From a virus, in the IMG/VR virus record IMGVR_UViG_3300042540_000318, positions 1-20,405 of that record: a stretch of DNA of 20,405 bases; one strand, given 5' to 3'. The notes under the pieces were generated by a model. That model saw nothing but the letters and a program-made list of their open reading frames with translations. It did no database searches and was not told the DNA's origin. Below, one piece after another: positions 1-5,682 of the stretch. The position numbers were made by a program, and so were the translations under genes. Numbering within the stretch: the first letter of the stretch is position 1; each line of letters opens with the position of its first letter.

Positions 1-559
1 ATTCTACCGCAAGTGTGCGATCCTCATCAGAAAGTTTGTTCCATACAGCAAGGGTTTGTTTCTTGTCAACCTTCTTGTCGTAAGCAAGCCAAAACTGCTC
101 GAAATTATACTTACTTTCTTCTTTTACTTTATTCTTTTTATTATGTGAGCATTCTAGAGCAGGGGTATGATCATTTTTGAGCAGGGGGTGCGCTTGTTTT
201 TGAGCAGGGGGGTAGTCAAATTCATCCTCCTCATTTTCAGATATTGGTATCTCCGGGGTAACCGTTCTGCTTAGTATGTCAGCATCTGGGTTAATGGTCA
301 AGCATCTTACCTCTACTTCGTTTCGGTTGTTGAGTTTTACAATTCTCCCTAAAATCCCCTTTTGTTCCAAATCAGCAATAACCCGCCTGACAGTATGCTT
401 GGATAAACCAAGACATTCCCCAAGGTAATGATTCGAGGCAAAACAATACCCCTTGATGTTTGAGAGGTTTGAAATGACACCTATGAGTAACTTCTCAGTA
501 GACGACAACTCCTTGCTAAGCAATACGCTTGCAGGGATAATTGAATATTGATTATGCAT
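1..559 (-). CDS. Replication initiator-like winged-helix protein (3' end outside the window)
   Basis: Translation of the minus strand from ATG at 559 stays open to the window edge (186 codons), so the C-terminus is missing. Residues about 25-85 read as a winged helix/HTH: helices around STEKLLIGVISNL and YLGECLGLSKHTVRRVIADL, then a wing-like GILGRIVKLNNRNEVEVRC. Residues about 86-150 are a polar linker, followed by FEQFWLAYDKKVDKKQTLAVWNKL (written here as one motif; its key residues are FW, AY, KK and W). That motif resembles the C-terminal region of phage and plasmid replication proteins of the helix_turn_helix_36 and DnaD-like type. I infer origin recognition or helicase loading. The linker-coding DNA contains three direct repeats (see separate entry), as in lambda gene O. 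It has its own promoter and a terminator-bearing leader just upstream. A transcription regulator is the main alternative. Confidence 0.72.
   Translation of the reverse strand, partial: MHNQYSIIPASVLLSKELSSTEKLLIGVISNLSNIKGYCFASNHYLGECLGLSKHTVRRVIADLEQKGILGRIVKLNNRNEVEVRCLTINPDADILSRTVTPEIPISENEEDEFDYPPAQKQAHPLLKNDHTPALECSHNKKNKVKEESKYNFEQFWLAYDKKVDKKQTLAVWNKLSDEDRTLAVE
152..220. repeat. Three iteron-like direct repeats inside the initiator gene (candidate replication origin)
   Basis: On the plus strand GAGCAGGGG recurs at 157, 179 and 202, a spacing of 22 and 23 bp (about two helical turns). The last two copies share the longer form TTTTTGAGCAGGGGG. The repeats fall in different reading frames: the protein reads PPAQKQ, then HPLLKND, then TPALE. 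The DNA, not the peptide, is therefore what repeats. An AT- and pyrimidine-rich stretch at about 105-145 lies next to them on the side downstream in gene direction, and would suit duplex unwinding. Iterons then an AT-rich region within the initiator gene is the lambda origin layout. Origin function is inferred. Confidence 0.6.
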
Positions 560-673
560 AAGATAAAAAAAGCCCGTAAGAGCAACTTTACGGGCCTAAT
601 TAGGTAAAAGATAATTTACCTATCCCAACCCCCGTTTGCTGTTGCTCGTAAACAAACGGGAGGCGGGATATAT
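560..673 (-). ncRNA. Structured leader or stand-alone small RNA upstream of the initiator gene
   Basis: The predicted minus-strand transcript starts near 673 and can form three consecutive hairpins. Hairpin A has a core stem 631-638/653-660, extendable with mismatches to about 623-668. Hairpin B is 601-608/615-622. Hairpin C is 572-579/588-595 and is followed by seven U (565-571). In RNA sense the loop of A contains GAGCAAC (641-647) and the loop of C contains GUUGCUC (580-586), a perfect 7-nt match that could form a kissing complex or drive refolding. The initiator ATG (559) is 5 nt beyond the U-tract. The element therefore fits either a transcription-attenuating leader or an independent RNA of about 110 nt with its own promoter and terminator. 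Known RNA families could not be checked. Confidence 0.5.
565..595 (-). terminator. Intrinsic terminator immediately upstream of the initiator start codon
   Basis: In minus-strand sense, GCCCGTAA and TTACGGGC form an 8-bp GC-rich stem with an 8-nt loop (positions 572-595), directly followed by seven T (571-565). It would end transcripts from the 63-aa gene and from the leader promoter. Its placement directly before an ATG suggests regulated readthrough. Confidence 0.75.
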
Positions 674-676
674 TTT

Positions 677-708
677 GCAAACATAAAACAACCACGCGAG
701 GTTGTCAA
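677..708 (-). promoter_or_regulatory. Bacteroidota-type promoter for the structured leader and initiator gene
   Basis: On the minus strand TTG (708-706) is followed by 20 nt and then TATGTTTGC (685-677), fitting the -33/-7 consensus of Bacteroidota. The -33 box overlaps the stop codon of the upstream 63-aa gene. The predicted transcription start is about 670-674, which gives a leader of about 110 nt before the initiator ATG at 559. Confidence 0.6.
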
Positions 709-896
709 GGGTTTTCTTCATTATTTTTTATATGCCAGGTTTCACACTCCCAACACATATAGAACTGTTGGTCATAATCGCAATGCTCCTGAGCCTCTTT
801 ACGAGTCTTGTAACATCTTTTACCACAGCCATAAATAGAGTTCTTAATCATCAGATAGATAGATACAACAGTTAAGGTAATTGAGAGGATAAACAT
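705..896 (-). CDS. Small membrane-anchored zinc-ribbon-like protein (63 aa)
   Basis: This is a short protein with a hydrophobic N-terminus (residues about 2-17, FILSITLTVVSIYLMI) that could be a membrane anchor. A Cys-rich part follows, with C24, C28, C39, the pair C48-x2-C51, and W54-H55. The pattern (a basic Y-K-T-R-K-E-A helix, then Y-x-C-x2-C-x2-WH) matches a type of small zinc-ribbon protein common in phages, and metal binding is inferred. The start at 896 is supported by the promoter: its -7 box ends 4 nt before this ATG, the same spacing as the divergent gene. An internal start at M17 would give a soluble 47-aa form with a conventional leader and cannot be excluded. Its function is unknown. 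Confidence 0.6.
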   Translation of the reverse strand: MFILSITLTVVSIYLMIKNSIYGCGKRCYKTRKEAQEHCDYDQQFYMCWECETWHIKNNEENP

Positions 897-899
897 ATT

Positions 900-930
900 G
901 CAAATCTACGTTGTTTAGTACTATTTCCAA
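900..930 (-). promoter_or_regulatory. Divergent promoter, leftward arm
   Basis: On the minus strand TTG (930-928) is followed by 19 nt and then TAGATTTGC (908-900), a consensus Bacteroidota promoter. The start codon of the 63-aa gene (896) lies 4 nt after the G of the -7 box, so the mRNA should be leaderless or nearly so. Confidence 0.7.
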
Positions 931-937
931 GCAATAA

Positions 938-969
938 TTTGACACTATGTTGTTTTTGAGTATATTTGC
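938..969 (+). promoter_or_regulatory. Divergent promoter, rightward arm
   Basis: TTTG (938-941) is followed by 19 nt and then TATATTTGC (961-969), a full consensus match. The ATG of the GroES-like gene (973) lies 4 nt after the G of the -7 box, mirroring the leftward arm. The two -33 boxes are only 7 nt apart within CAAGCAATAATTTG (928-941), a roughly dyad sequence where a regulator could act on both promoters. Confidence 0.75.
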
Positions 970-972
970 AGC

Positions 973-1188
973 ATGACGAAATTGAGACCACCAGACGGGC
1001 GTGTCTTTGTAACCATTGACAAAAGGCAGCCAAAGCAAATAGATGTAACCATAACGGCGGTAGGAAACGGGGTTGACCTAGAGGTCGGCCAAAAAGCTTG
1101 CGTTATAGGTAAGATTGAAAAGGTTGAACTACAAGACACGGAAACCTACTCTGTGCATGAACGCCACATCGCATTTTTGTATGAATAA
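973..1188 (+). CDS. GroES-like mini co-chaperonin lacking the mobile loop (71 aa)
   Basis: The protein follows the GroES order of strands. LRPPDGRVFVTID matches the GroES IRPLHDRVIVKRK start, TAVGNGVDLEVGQ matches the AVGNG...VKVGD core, and ETYSVHERHIAFLYE matches the closing V-L-I-M-S-E-S-D-I-L-A-I-V strand. GroES is about 95 aa and this protein is 71. The missing part includes the mobile loop (GGIVL in E. coli GroES) that docks on GroEL, since only KRQPKQID separates the first strand from the AVGNG strand. It may assemble with a partner or with the loop-bearing GroES-like protein encoded at 1706. It is the first gene of the rightward block, close behind the promoter, and overlaps the next gene by 8 nt. 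The fold call rests on motif order alone. Confidence 0.6.
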   Translation: MTKLRPPDGRVFVTIDKRQPKQIDVTITAVGNGVDLEVGQKACVIGKIEKVELQDTETYSVHERHIAFLYE

Positions 1189-1483
1189 GATAGATAACTG
1201 GAAACGAGCCATCTCTATTGTTAATCAGATGATTGACGACAAGATAGAGATTTACGAGGTGATGAAGATCTTCACGCCAATGGCCACATCTGCGCGGAGA
1301 AAACTGCTTTACTGCGATCCACACATTACGTCGGAAGACTTGGACCAGGTGGAGAAGGCAATCGTGAGATATAAGAACACGTTAGAAGAAATAGGAAAGA
1401 CACAGGTTGAGACCCGCATCAAGCGTTCGATGTATTTCCAAAAACTGAAGGAACACTATGATAAGGACAAAGACAAAAAATAA
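1181..1483 (+). CDS. Hypothetical small helical protein (100 aa)
   Basis: I do not recognise this protein. It begins MNKIDNWKRAISIVNQM and looks mostly helical, with a highly charged C-terminus (KLKEHYDKDKDKK). I chose the start at 1181, which overlaps the preceding stop by 8 nt (ATGAATAA, translational coupling). The upstream in-frame ATG at 1115 would overlap the GroES-like gene by 74 nt. A run of six A (1475-1480) directly precedes its stop codon, and the next gene overlaps it by 26 nt in another frame. Its place between GroES-like genes and the packaging genes gives no firm functional clue. Confidence 0.7.
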   Translation: MNKIDNWKRAISIVNQMIDDKIEIYEVMKIFTPMATSARRKLLYCDPHITSEDLDQVEKAIVRYKNTLEEIGKTQVETRIKRSMYFQKLKEHYDKDKDKK

Positions 1484-1706
1484 TTACCACAGGATTATAG
1501 AGGTGTACAAATACTACATCGAGCGTGAGAATACAGACATGAAGGATGTAGAGAAGCTGATGAGTAATTGGGACGCCATAAACTTGTTTGGAACGTACTC
1601 ATCCCTGCGCCGGGGCGTGAATAAAATAAAAAGACGTATGCCGGTTGGGAAGAAAAACTTTGAGACACAAAAGAATCTGTTTGAAATTTACAAAAAGATA
1701 CTCTAA
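1458..1706 (+). CDS. Hypothetical small basic protein (82 aa)
   Basis: I do not recognise this protein. It is Lys/Arg-rich and probably helical, with a distinctive GTYSSLRRGVNKIKRRM segment in the middle. It overlaps the preceding gene by 26 nt, and its stop TAA overlaps the next ATG as TAATG, so translation is probably coupled. An internal ATG at 1539 would remove the overlap but also a third of the protein. Its basic character is compatible with nucleic-acid binding, but that is only a possibility. Confidence 0.65.
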   Translation: MIRTKTKNNYHRIIEVYKYYIERENTDMKDVEKLMSNWDAINLFGTYSSLRRGVNKIKRRMPVGKKNFETQKNLFEIYKKIL

Positions 1707-2509
1707 TGAACTTTGAAGATATTGAAATAGAGTCATTGAGGCTTATAGATGGAGACTGCTTGGTTGAGATACATTCTTGGACCGAAGACGAGATATCTTT
1801 CAATGGAGGGACCTTGAAGTTGGTTAACAGCCTGAAAGGAATGACTGACTCAGGGAGTGTAAGCGACATGAACTCTCTTGTAAAGTCAATGAAGAAGAGT
1901 AACTACAAGGACAAGAGGGCCATGTCCGAATACATGAGAATGGCCGGCGAGCAAAAAAAAGAAGTAGACCCAAACAAGGAAGACATTAGAGCGACACAGG
2001 CCGTTAGAAGGGGAGTGCTTGTAAAGAAACCTGAAAAAGGGTCTACAACCAAGAATTGGGACTTCTCTTGTGATTTTGACGGCCAGCCTGGAGACGAGAT
2101 TTGGTTTGATTCAACCTATACTAGAAACTTTATAACAGAGGGTGACGGAGGATTTGAAAAGGACGGAAAAAGATATGTGCTTGTTCCTTCTGAGTGTATC
2201 TATGCCGCTAAACGAAATGGCGAGATAAAGAGCATGAACGGATACATTATCGGAAAGGTTCTACCCAACGACAGAAAGGCGGGAAGCATTTTTCTACTAG
2301 ACTCAGAAACCGAAAGGGTGCAGGTAGAAGTACCGCCAGCAAAGATGCCCAAATATGTTGCCGATGACGTATGGACAAACACGGAGGTAAAGAAGGGAGA
2401 CGTGGTATGTATTAAGAAACACTTCTCAGTGAAGTTGGACTCAACAATGGCTGAGTCAAGCGACTACGTTCGCTTTCAGCCAAGGGTCATATTAGCAATC
2501 GAAGAATGA
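1706..2509 (+). CDS. Tandem GroES-like (Cpn20-like) co-chaperonin, 267 aa
   Basis: Two GroES-like folds appear to be fused. In the first, residues about 12-23 (LIDGDCLVEIHS) match the first GroES strand, NGGTLKLVNS (about 33-42) the mobile loop, RRGVLVKKPEK (101-111) and QPGDEIWFD (127-135) the barrel core, and KRYVLVPSECIYAAKR (155-170) the last strand. A charged insert lies at about 45-99. In the second, MNGYIIGKVLP (177-187) is the first strand, KAGSIFLLDS (191-200) looks like the mobile loop with a hydrophobic IFL tripeptide, VKKGDVVCIKK (228-238) matches VKVGDIVIF, and DYVRFQPRVILAIEE closes the fold. Tandem GroES folds are known in chloroplast Cpn20, and phage T4 gp31 is a GroES analogue used to fold the capsid protein. 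I infer a similar role for this phage's MCP. The family call needs a profile search. Confidence 0.55.
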   Translation: MNFEDIEIESLRLIDGDCLVEIHSWTEDEISFNGGTLKLVNSLKGMTDSGSVSDMNSLVKSMKKSNYKDKRAMSEYMRMAGEQKKEVDPNKEDIRATQAVRRGVLVKKPEKGSTTKNWDFSCDFDGQPGDEIWFDSTYTRNFITEGDGGFEKDGKRYVLVPSECIYAAKRNGEIKSMNGYIIGKVLPNDRKAGSIFLLDSETERVQVEVPPAKMPKYVADDVWTNTEVKKGDVVCIKKHFSVKLDSTMAESSDYVRFQPRVILAIEE

Positions 2510-3159
2510 TAAAACTAGACTTTAGTAAAATATCCTACAACATTGAAGGCATCCCGGATGACGAGGCGGTAATATATCGTTTCTCGGACCTGGCTAGTCA
2601 AGCCCATATTCTCGATAGGTCTGACGACCTTCCTGAGGGGGTTAGCGCCGACAAGGTTGTTCGATATCTCATATATATGTTCGCTCCAGGTACACCTGTA
2701 AAAGATGCGTATCCGGACATCAACCAGCGCAAGCGATATACTTTGAACAAACTGAATATTATGGTTGATGACACGGATTCGGAGGACGGGTACGCTCAGC
2801 TCTGCATGATGAATGTGGACTGGGCGGTGGAGCGGTACATCACGTTCACGCGCCTGCAATGCTCGGAAGACTATTCGATTATGAGTACGGCGGACATCCG
2901 AATCGCGGCACTTCAGAGGGCTTTGTTGACACAACCTGTCGACAGATCCAATGACGATAAAAATTTCCAGGCAGGTCTTGAGAGTTGGCGTCAGACCCTT
3001 GTAGATGCGCGTAGTCGGATAATGAATGACGAGGTAAGCATTACATTACAGAAGGCAATTACATTCTCAGTTCGGGCGGAAAACTTAGGGATACAGCCCG
3101 AACACTACGCTAGAGTATGGCGTGAAAAGAAAGAGATATTCCCGGAGGTTATGCCATGA
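2506..3159 (+). CDS. Conserved-position protein before TerL; candidate small terminase subunit (217 aa)
   Basis: No motif is recognised with confidence. The protein looks largely helical after residue 40, with VSADKVVRYLIYMFAPGTP in the first third and a long helical C-terminal half with many Arg and Gln residues. ATGA overlaps link it to both neighbours (2506-2509 and 3156-3159), so it is translated together with the large terminase. Position directly upstream of TerL is where the small, DNA-recognising terminase subunit normally sits, and that is the only ground for the candidate role. No clear helix-turn-helix was seen at the N-terminus, which argues for caution. Confidence 0.8.
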   Translation: MIKLDFSKISYNIEGIPDDEAVIYRFSDLASQAHILDRSDDLPEGVSADKVVRYLIYMFAPGTPVKDAYPDINQRKRYTLNKLNIMVDDTDSEDGYAQLCMMNVDWAVERYITFTRLQCSEDYSIMSTADIRIAALQRALLTQPVDRSNDDKNFQAGLESWRQTLVDARSRIMNDEVSITLQKAITFSVRAENLGIQPEHYARVWREKKEIFPEVMP

Positions 3160-5618
3160 GTTACCAGTACGAGGAGGAGGATAAGTTTGTTTCGTTCCAT
3201 GAGGACGACGATGAGTTGGACACGATCCGAATCCCTCTCCCGCGCCTTGAAGAGTGGTATTCCCATCACTTAAAGCGAGATGTAACAAGAGAGGAGGCTC
3301 TCATGTATGTAGATGGTTATGGCCTTGCGCCAAAGGACCAAAAGTTTACCTATCAGGAAACTCCCGAAAAGATACGTTTGATTTACGAGGTCGTGTTCAA
3401 CAAGAAACACGCAACTAACAAGTCTAAGTACAAGGAAGTCGGCGACGTAAGGTTAGAGGATATTTACGAGGAGATTGAGTCAAACCAGAAGTACTACGCC
3501 ATGGAGATTGAATGGATCAAGCTCCAAATCAAGCGCAGATACGTCGGGTACTGGTGTTTCATTAAAGGGAAACCTACCTACATCAACGGAGCAAATTACT
3601 TCTTCTTAAACTTCTGGACAGTAAAGAACTTTGGAAAGAACAACAACAGGCCCGACTACAGGGACTACCAGCGAAAGATGTTCCACCTGTTCATGTACGC
3701 CTACTCTACAGAGGATGCGTTTTACAAGCACAAGGTAATATATCGGGAGGAAGGAACAGTAAAAACAAAGTACTCAAACCAAGACGTCAAGAACGTAGTT
3801 GACGAAATGAACGAGATGGGTGTGGAGTATTTCATGGAGCCGAACGTCAACATAACTGTTAAGAAGGGAAAGAGAACGGTTCACGGTATTAACTTTGTTT
3901 CCGGGCGCCGTATAGCAAAAACAGCTATTGCTTGTTGCTTCTGTACGTGGGGAACACTCAACATGCCCGACCAAACCTTTATCATCCAGGCGATGAATGA
4001 GGACCAGGCGGTCAACAAGATATTCATAAAGCAAATTCAAACACCTGTAAGCAAGCTCCCTTTCTTCTTCCGACCCTATTACAGGGGACGGATAGAGGCA
4101 AAGGAGGGTTTGCGTTTTCAATATGAAGGAGCAATCGCATCAGCAGCAAGGGCGGGAATCGTGCCAGAACAAATGGAGTGTTTCATCACGCCGCTCCCGT
4201 CGACGGAAAAAGCAGCGGATGGGGAAGCGGAAATCGCTTTTGTTTACCGTGACGAACCGGCGAAGAAAACGGACGCGAAGGCGGCTGACCAAAACATCCC
4301 GACGTGGTGGTACAACACGATGAAGCCGGCAATCGAGCGCGGTGAGAACATCCGAGGGTTCTGCATCATGCCGTCTACAGTAGGCGACATGGACACAGGG
4401 GGTGGAGCGCAGTTCTTTGACATTGCCAACGACTCGCACTTCTCAGACCGAAACGAGAACGGAACAACTCCTTCGGGGCTTATCAACTTCTTCCTTCCCG
4501 GTTACTACGCGGTTGAAGGGTATATCGACGAGTATGGTGCAAGTATTATCGACGACCCTAAGGAACCTGTAATGTCCAACGAGGGTAAGTGGATAACCAA
4601 GGGAGCCAAGTCGTATCTGTTAAACCAGGCAGACTACTTCGAGCGTAAGCGCGAGTGGCAGAAGCTGATTAAGTTACAGCAGAACTTCCCAATGAGTTGG
4701 AAGCAGGCGTTCGCAGTAATTCCAAAGGACATGGGTATGCCTATTGAGAAGATGCGTGACCGTATATCCGAACTCAAGTTTTCTCGCACCCCTATCACAA
4801 CAAAGATTAACTTCAAGTGGATGGGGGATAAGTTTGGTGGAGATGTTTATGTGGAGAACGATCCTAAAGGAAGTTGGACCATGAGTTACCTTCCTCCAAA
4901 CGAGATGCGTAACAGGAAGACAGTTGTTACAGCGGAAGAGGGTTATATTCCACCAAAGACAAGAGGACCTATTTACGCTCCTGATCCGTCAGTAATGAAT
5001 AAGTTCTTCCTTTGCTGTGACCCGGTAAAGTTCCACAAACGAAACACTGTAGGTAAGAAGAAGTCAAACGCGGCTGCTGCTGTGTTCTACAAAAGGGATA
5101 GTCAGGTAGATCCCGATACTAAGCCTAGAAGCGAGTGGGTAAGCAACGACTGGGTATTGATTTACAACCGCCAAACAGAGGACAAGGCTGAGTACCACGA
5201 AGAGTGGCTAAAGGCGGCCATATTCCTTGGGGCGTATGTTTACCCAGAATGGCCCGACGGAGAGGCTCTTGTTGAGTACTTTAGGGACAATGGGTTTGAT
5301 GGATATCTACTGAAGGATCTTGGATCGGATGGAAAACAGGACTCAAGACCAGGCGTTTGGGCGGGAGAGGCTGAGAAGAACGAAATGGCCGGGGACATCA
5401 TGACCTTCTTTAATAACAACGTCAAGTATGTGAAGATGTGGGAGATAGTAGAGGAGTGGAGTCAGATGAGAGGTATTGACGACTTAACAAACCATGACTT
5501 GTGTGCCGCTACAGGGTGGTGCATGAGGGCTATAAAGAGCCGGATGCCAGACCTTTACAAAGAAGTTTACCAACCGATAGAGGTGCAAGGAGGGTTCTCA
5601 ATTTTTGAAATAGATTGA
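3156..5618 (+). CDS. terL: Terminase large subunit (packaging ATPase and nuclease), 820 aa
   Basis: This is the phage packaging motor, which pumps DNA through the portal and cuts it. The ATPase part has a deviant Walker A, FVSGRRIAKTA (G250 to T256), and a Walker B, IAFVYRDEP, with D366 and E367. The RNase H-like nuclease part has acidic candidates at D622 (FFLCCDPV), E698 (YPEW) and D781 (NHDLCAA), the usual spacing of the three catalytic acids. Two points are unusual. About 240 residues precede Walker A, much more than in compact terminases, and the Gly that normally precedes the Walker A Lys is Ala254. Start: ATG at 3156 overlaps the upstream stop as ATGA. A GGAGG at 3143-3147 is suitably placed but lies in the upstream coding sequence. 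A portal gene follows after 64 nt, as expected. Confidence 0.93.
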   Translation: MSYQYEEEDKFVSFHEDDDELDTIRIPLPRLEEWYSHHLKRDVTREEALMYVDGYGLAPKDQKFTYQETPEKIRLIYEVVFNKKHATNKSKYKEVGDVRLEDIYEEIESNQKYYAMEIEWIKLQIKRRYVGYWCFIKGKPTYINGANYFFLNFWTVKNFGKNNNRPDYRDYQRKMFHLFMYAYSTEDAFYKHKVIYREEGTVKTKYSNQDVKNVVDEMNEMGVEYFMEPNVNITVKKGKRTVHGINFVSGRRIAKTAIACCFCTWGTLNMPDQTFIIQAMNEDQAVNKIFIKQIQTPVSKLPFFFRPYYRGRIEAKEGLRFQYEGAIASAARAGIVPEQMECFITPLPSTEKAADGEAEIAFVYRDEPAKKTDAKAADQNIPTWWYNTMKPAIERGENIRGFCIMPSTVGDMDTGGGAQFFDIANDSHFSDRNENGTTPSGLINFFLPGYYAVEGYIDEYGASIIDDPKEPVMSNEGKWITKGAKSYLLNQADYFERKREWQKLIKLQQNFPMSWKQAFAVIPKDMGMPIEKMRDRISELKFSRTPITTKINFKWMGDKFGGDVYVENDPKGSWTMSYLPPNEMRNRKTVVTAEEGYIPPKTRGPIYAPDPSVMNKFFLCCDPVKFHKRNTVGKKKSNAAAAVFYKRDSQVDPDTKPRSEWVSNDWVLIYNRQTEDKAEYHEEWLKAAIFLGAYVYPEWPDGEALVEYFRDNGFDGYLLKDLGSDGKQDSRPGVWAGEAEKNEMAGDIMTFFNNNVKYVKMWEIVEEWSQMRGIDDLTNHDLCAATGWCMRAIKSRMPDLYKEVYQPIEVQGGFSIFEID

Positions 5619-5648
5619 TTGTTTTCAAGCATTTATGAGAAATTTTTA

Positions 5649-5676
5649 TACATTTGTAGTTGTTTTATTAAATTTG
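5649..5676 (+). promoter_or_regulatory. Possible promoter for the portal-scaffold-MCP genes
   Basis: The 64-nt gap between TerL and portal is AT-rich and holds two matches to the -7 box TAnnTTTG: TACATTTG (5649-5656) and TAAATTTG (5669-5676), 20 nt apart. Neither has a clear TTG about 19-21 nt upstream, so this is only a weak candidate. This is the longest gap in the rightward block up to the capsid gene. Confidence 0.35.
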
Positions 5677-5682
5677 TAAGAT

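Noticed and set aside
595-604. Palindrome CCTAATTAGG as a stand-alone operator
   Set aside because: It is formed by the junction of two hairpins in the leader and is short and AT-centred, so it is explained by that structure.
1115-1180. Upstream start for the 100-aa gene
   Set aside because: It would overlap the GroES-like gene by 74 nt and add residues (KRLNYKTRKPTLCMN) that are just the other-frame reading of that gene. The ATG at 1181 gives a standard coupled overlap.
2515-2934. 139-aa minus-strand open frame within the gene before TerL
   Set aside because: It is antisense to a plus-strand gene tied by ATGA overlaps to both neighbours. Composition (Arg/His/Val rich) looks like a reverse-frame artefact.
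3143-3147. GGAGG as a Shine-Dalgarno site deciding the TerL start
   Set aside because: It is well placed, but it lies in the coding sequence of the upstream gene and Bacteroidota starts rarely depend on such motifs. The ATGA overlap already explains the start.
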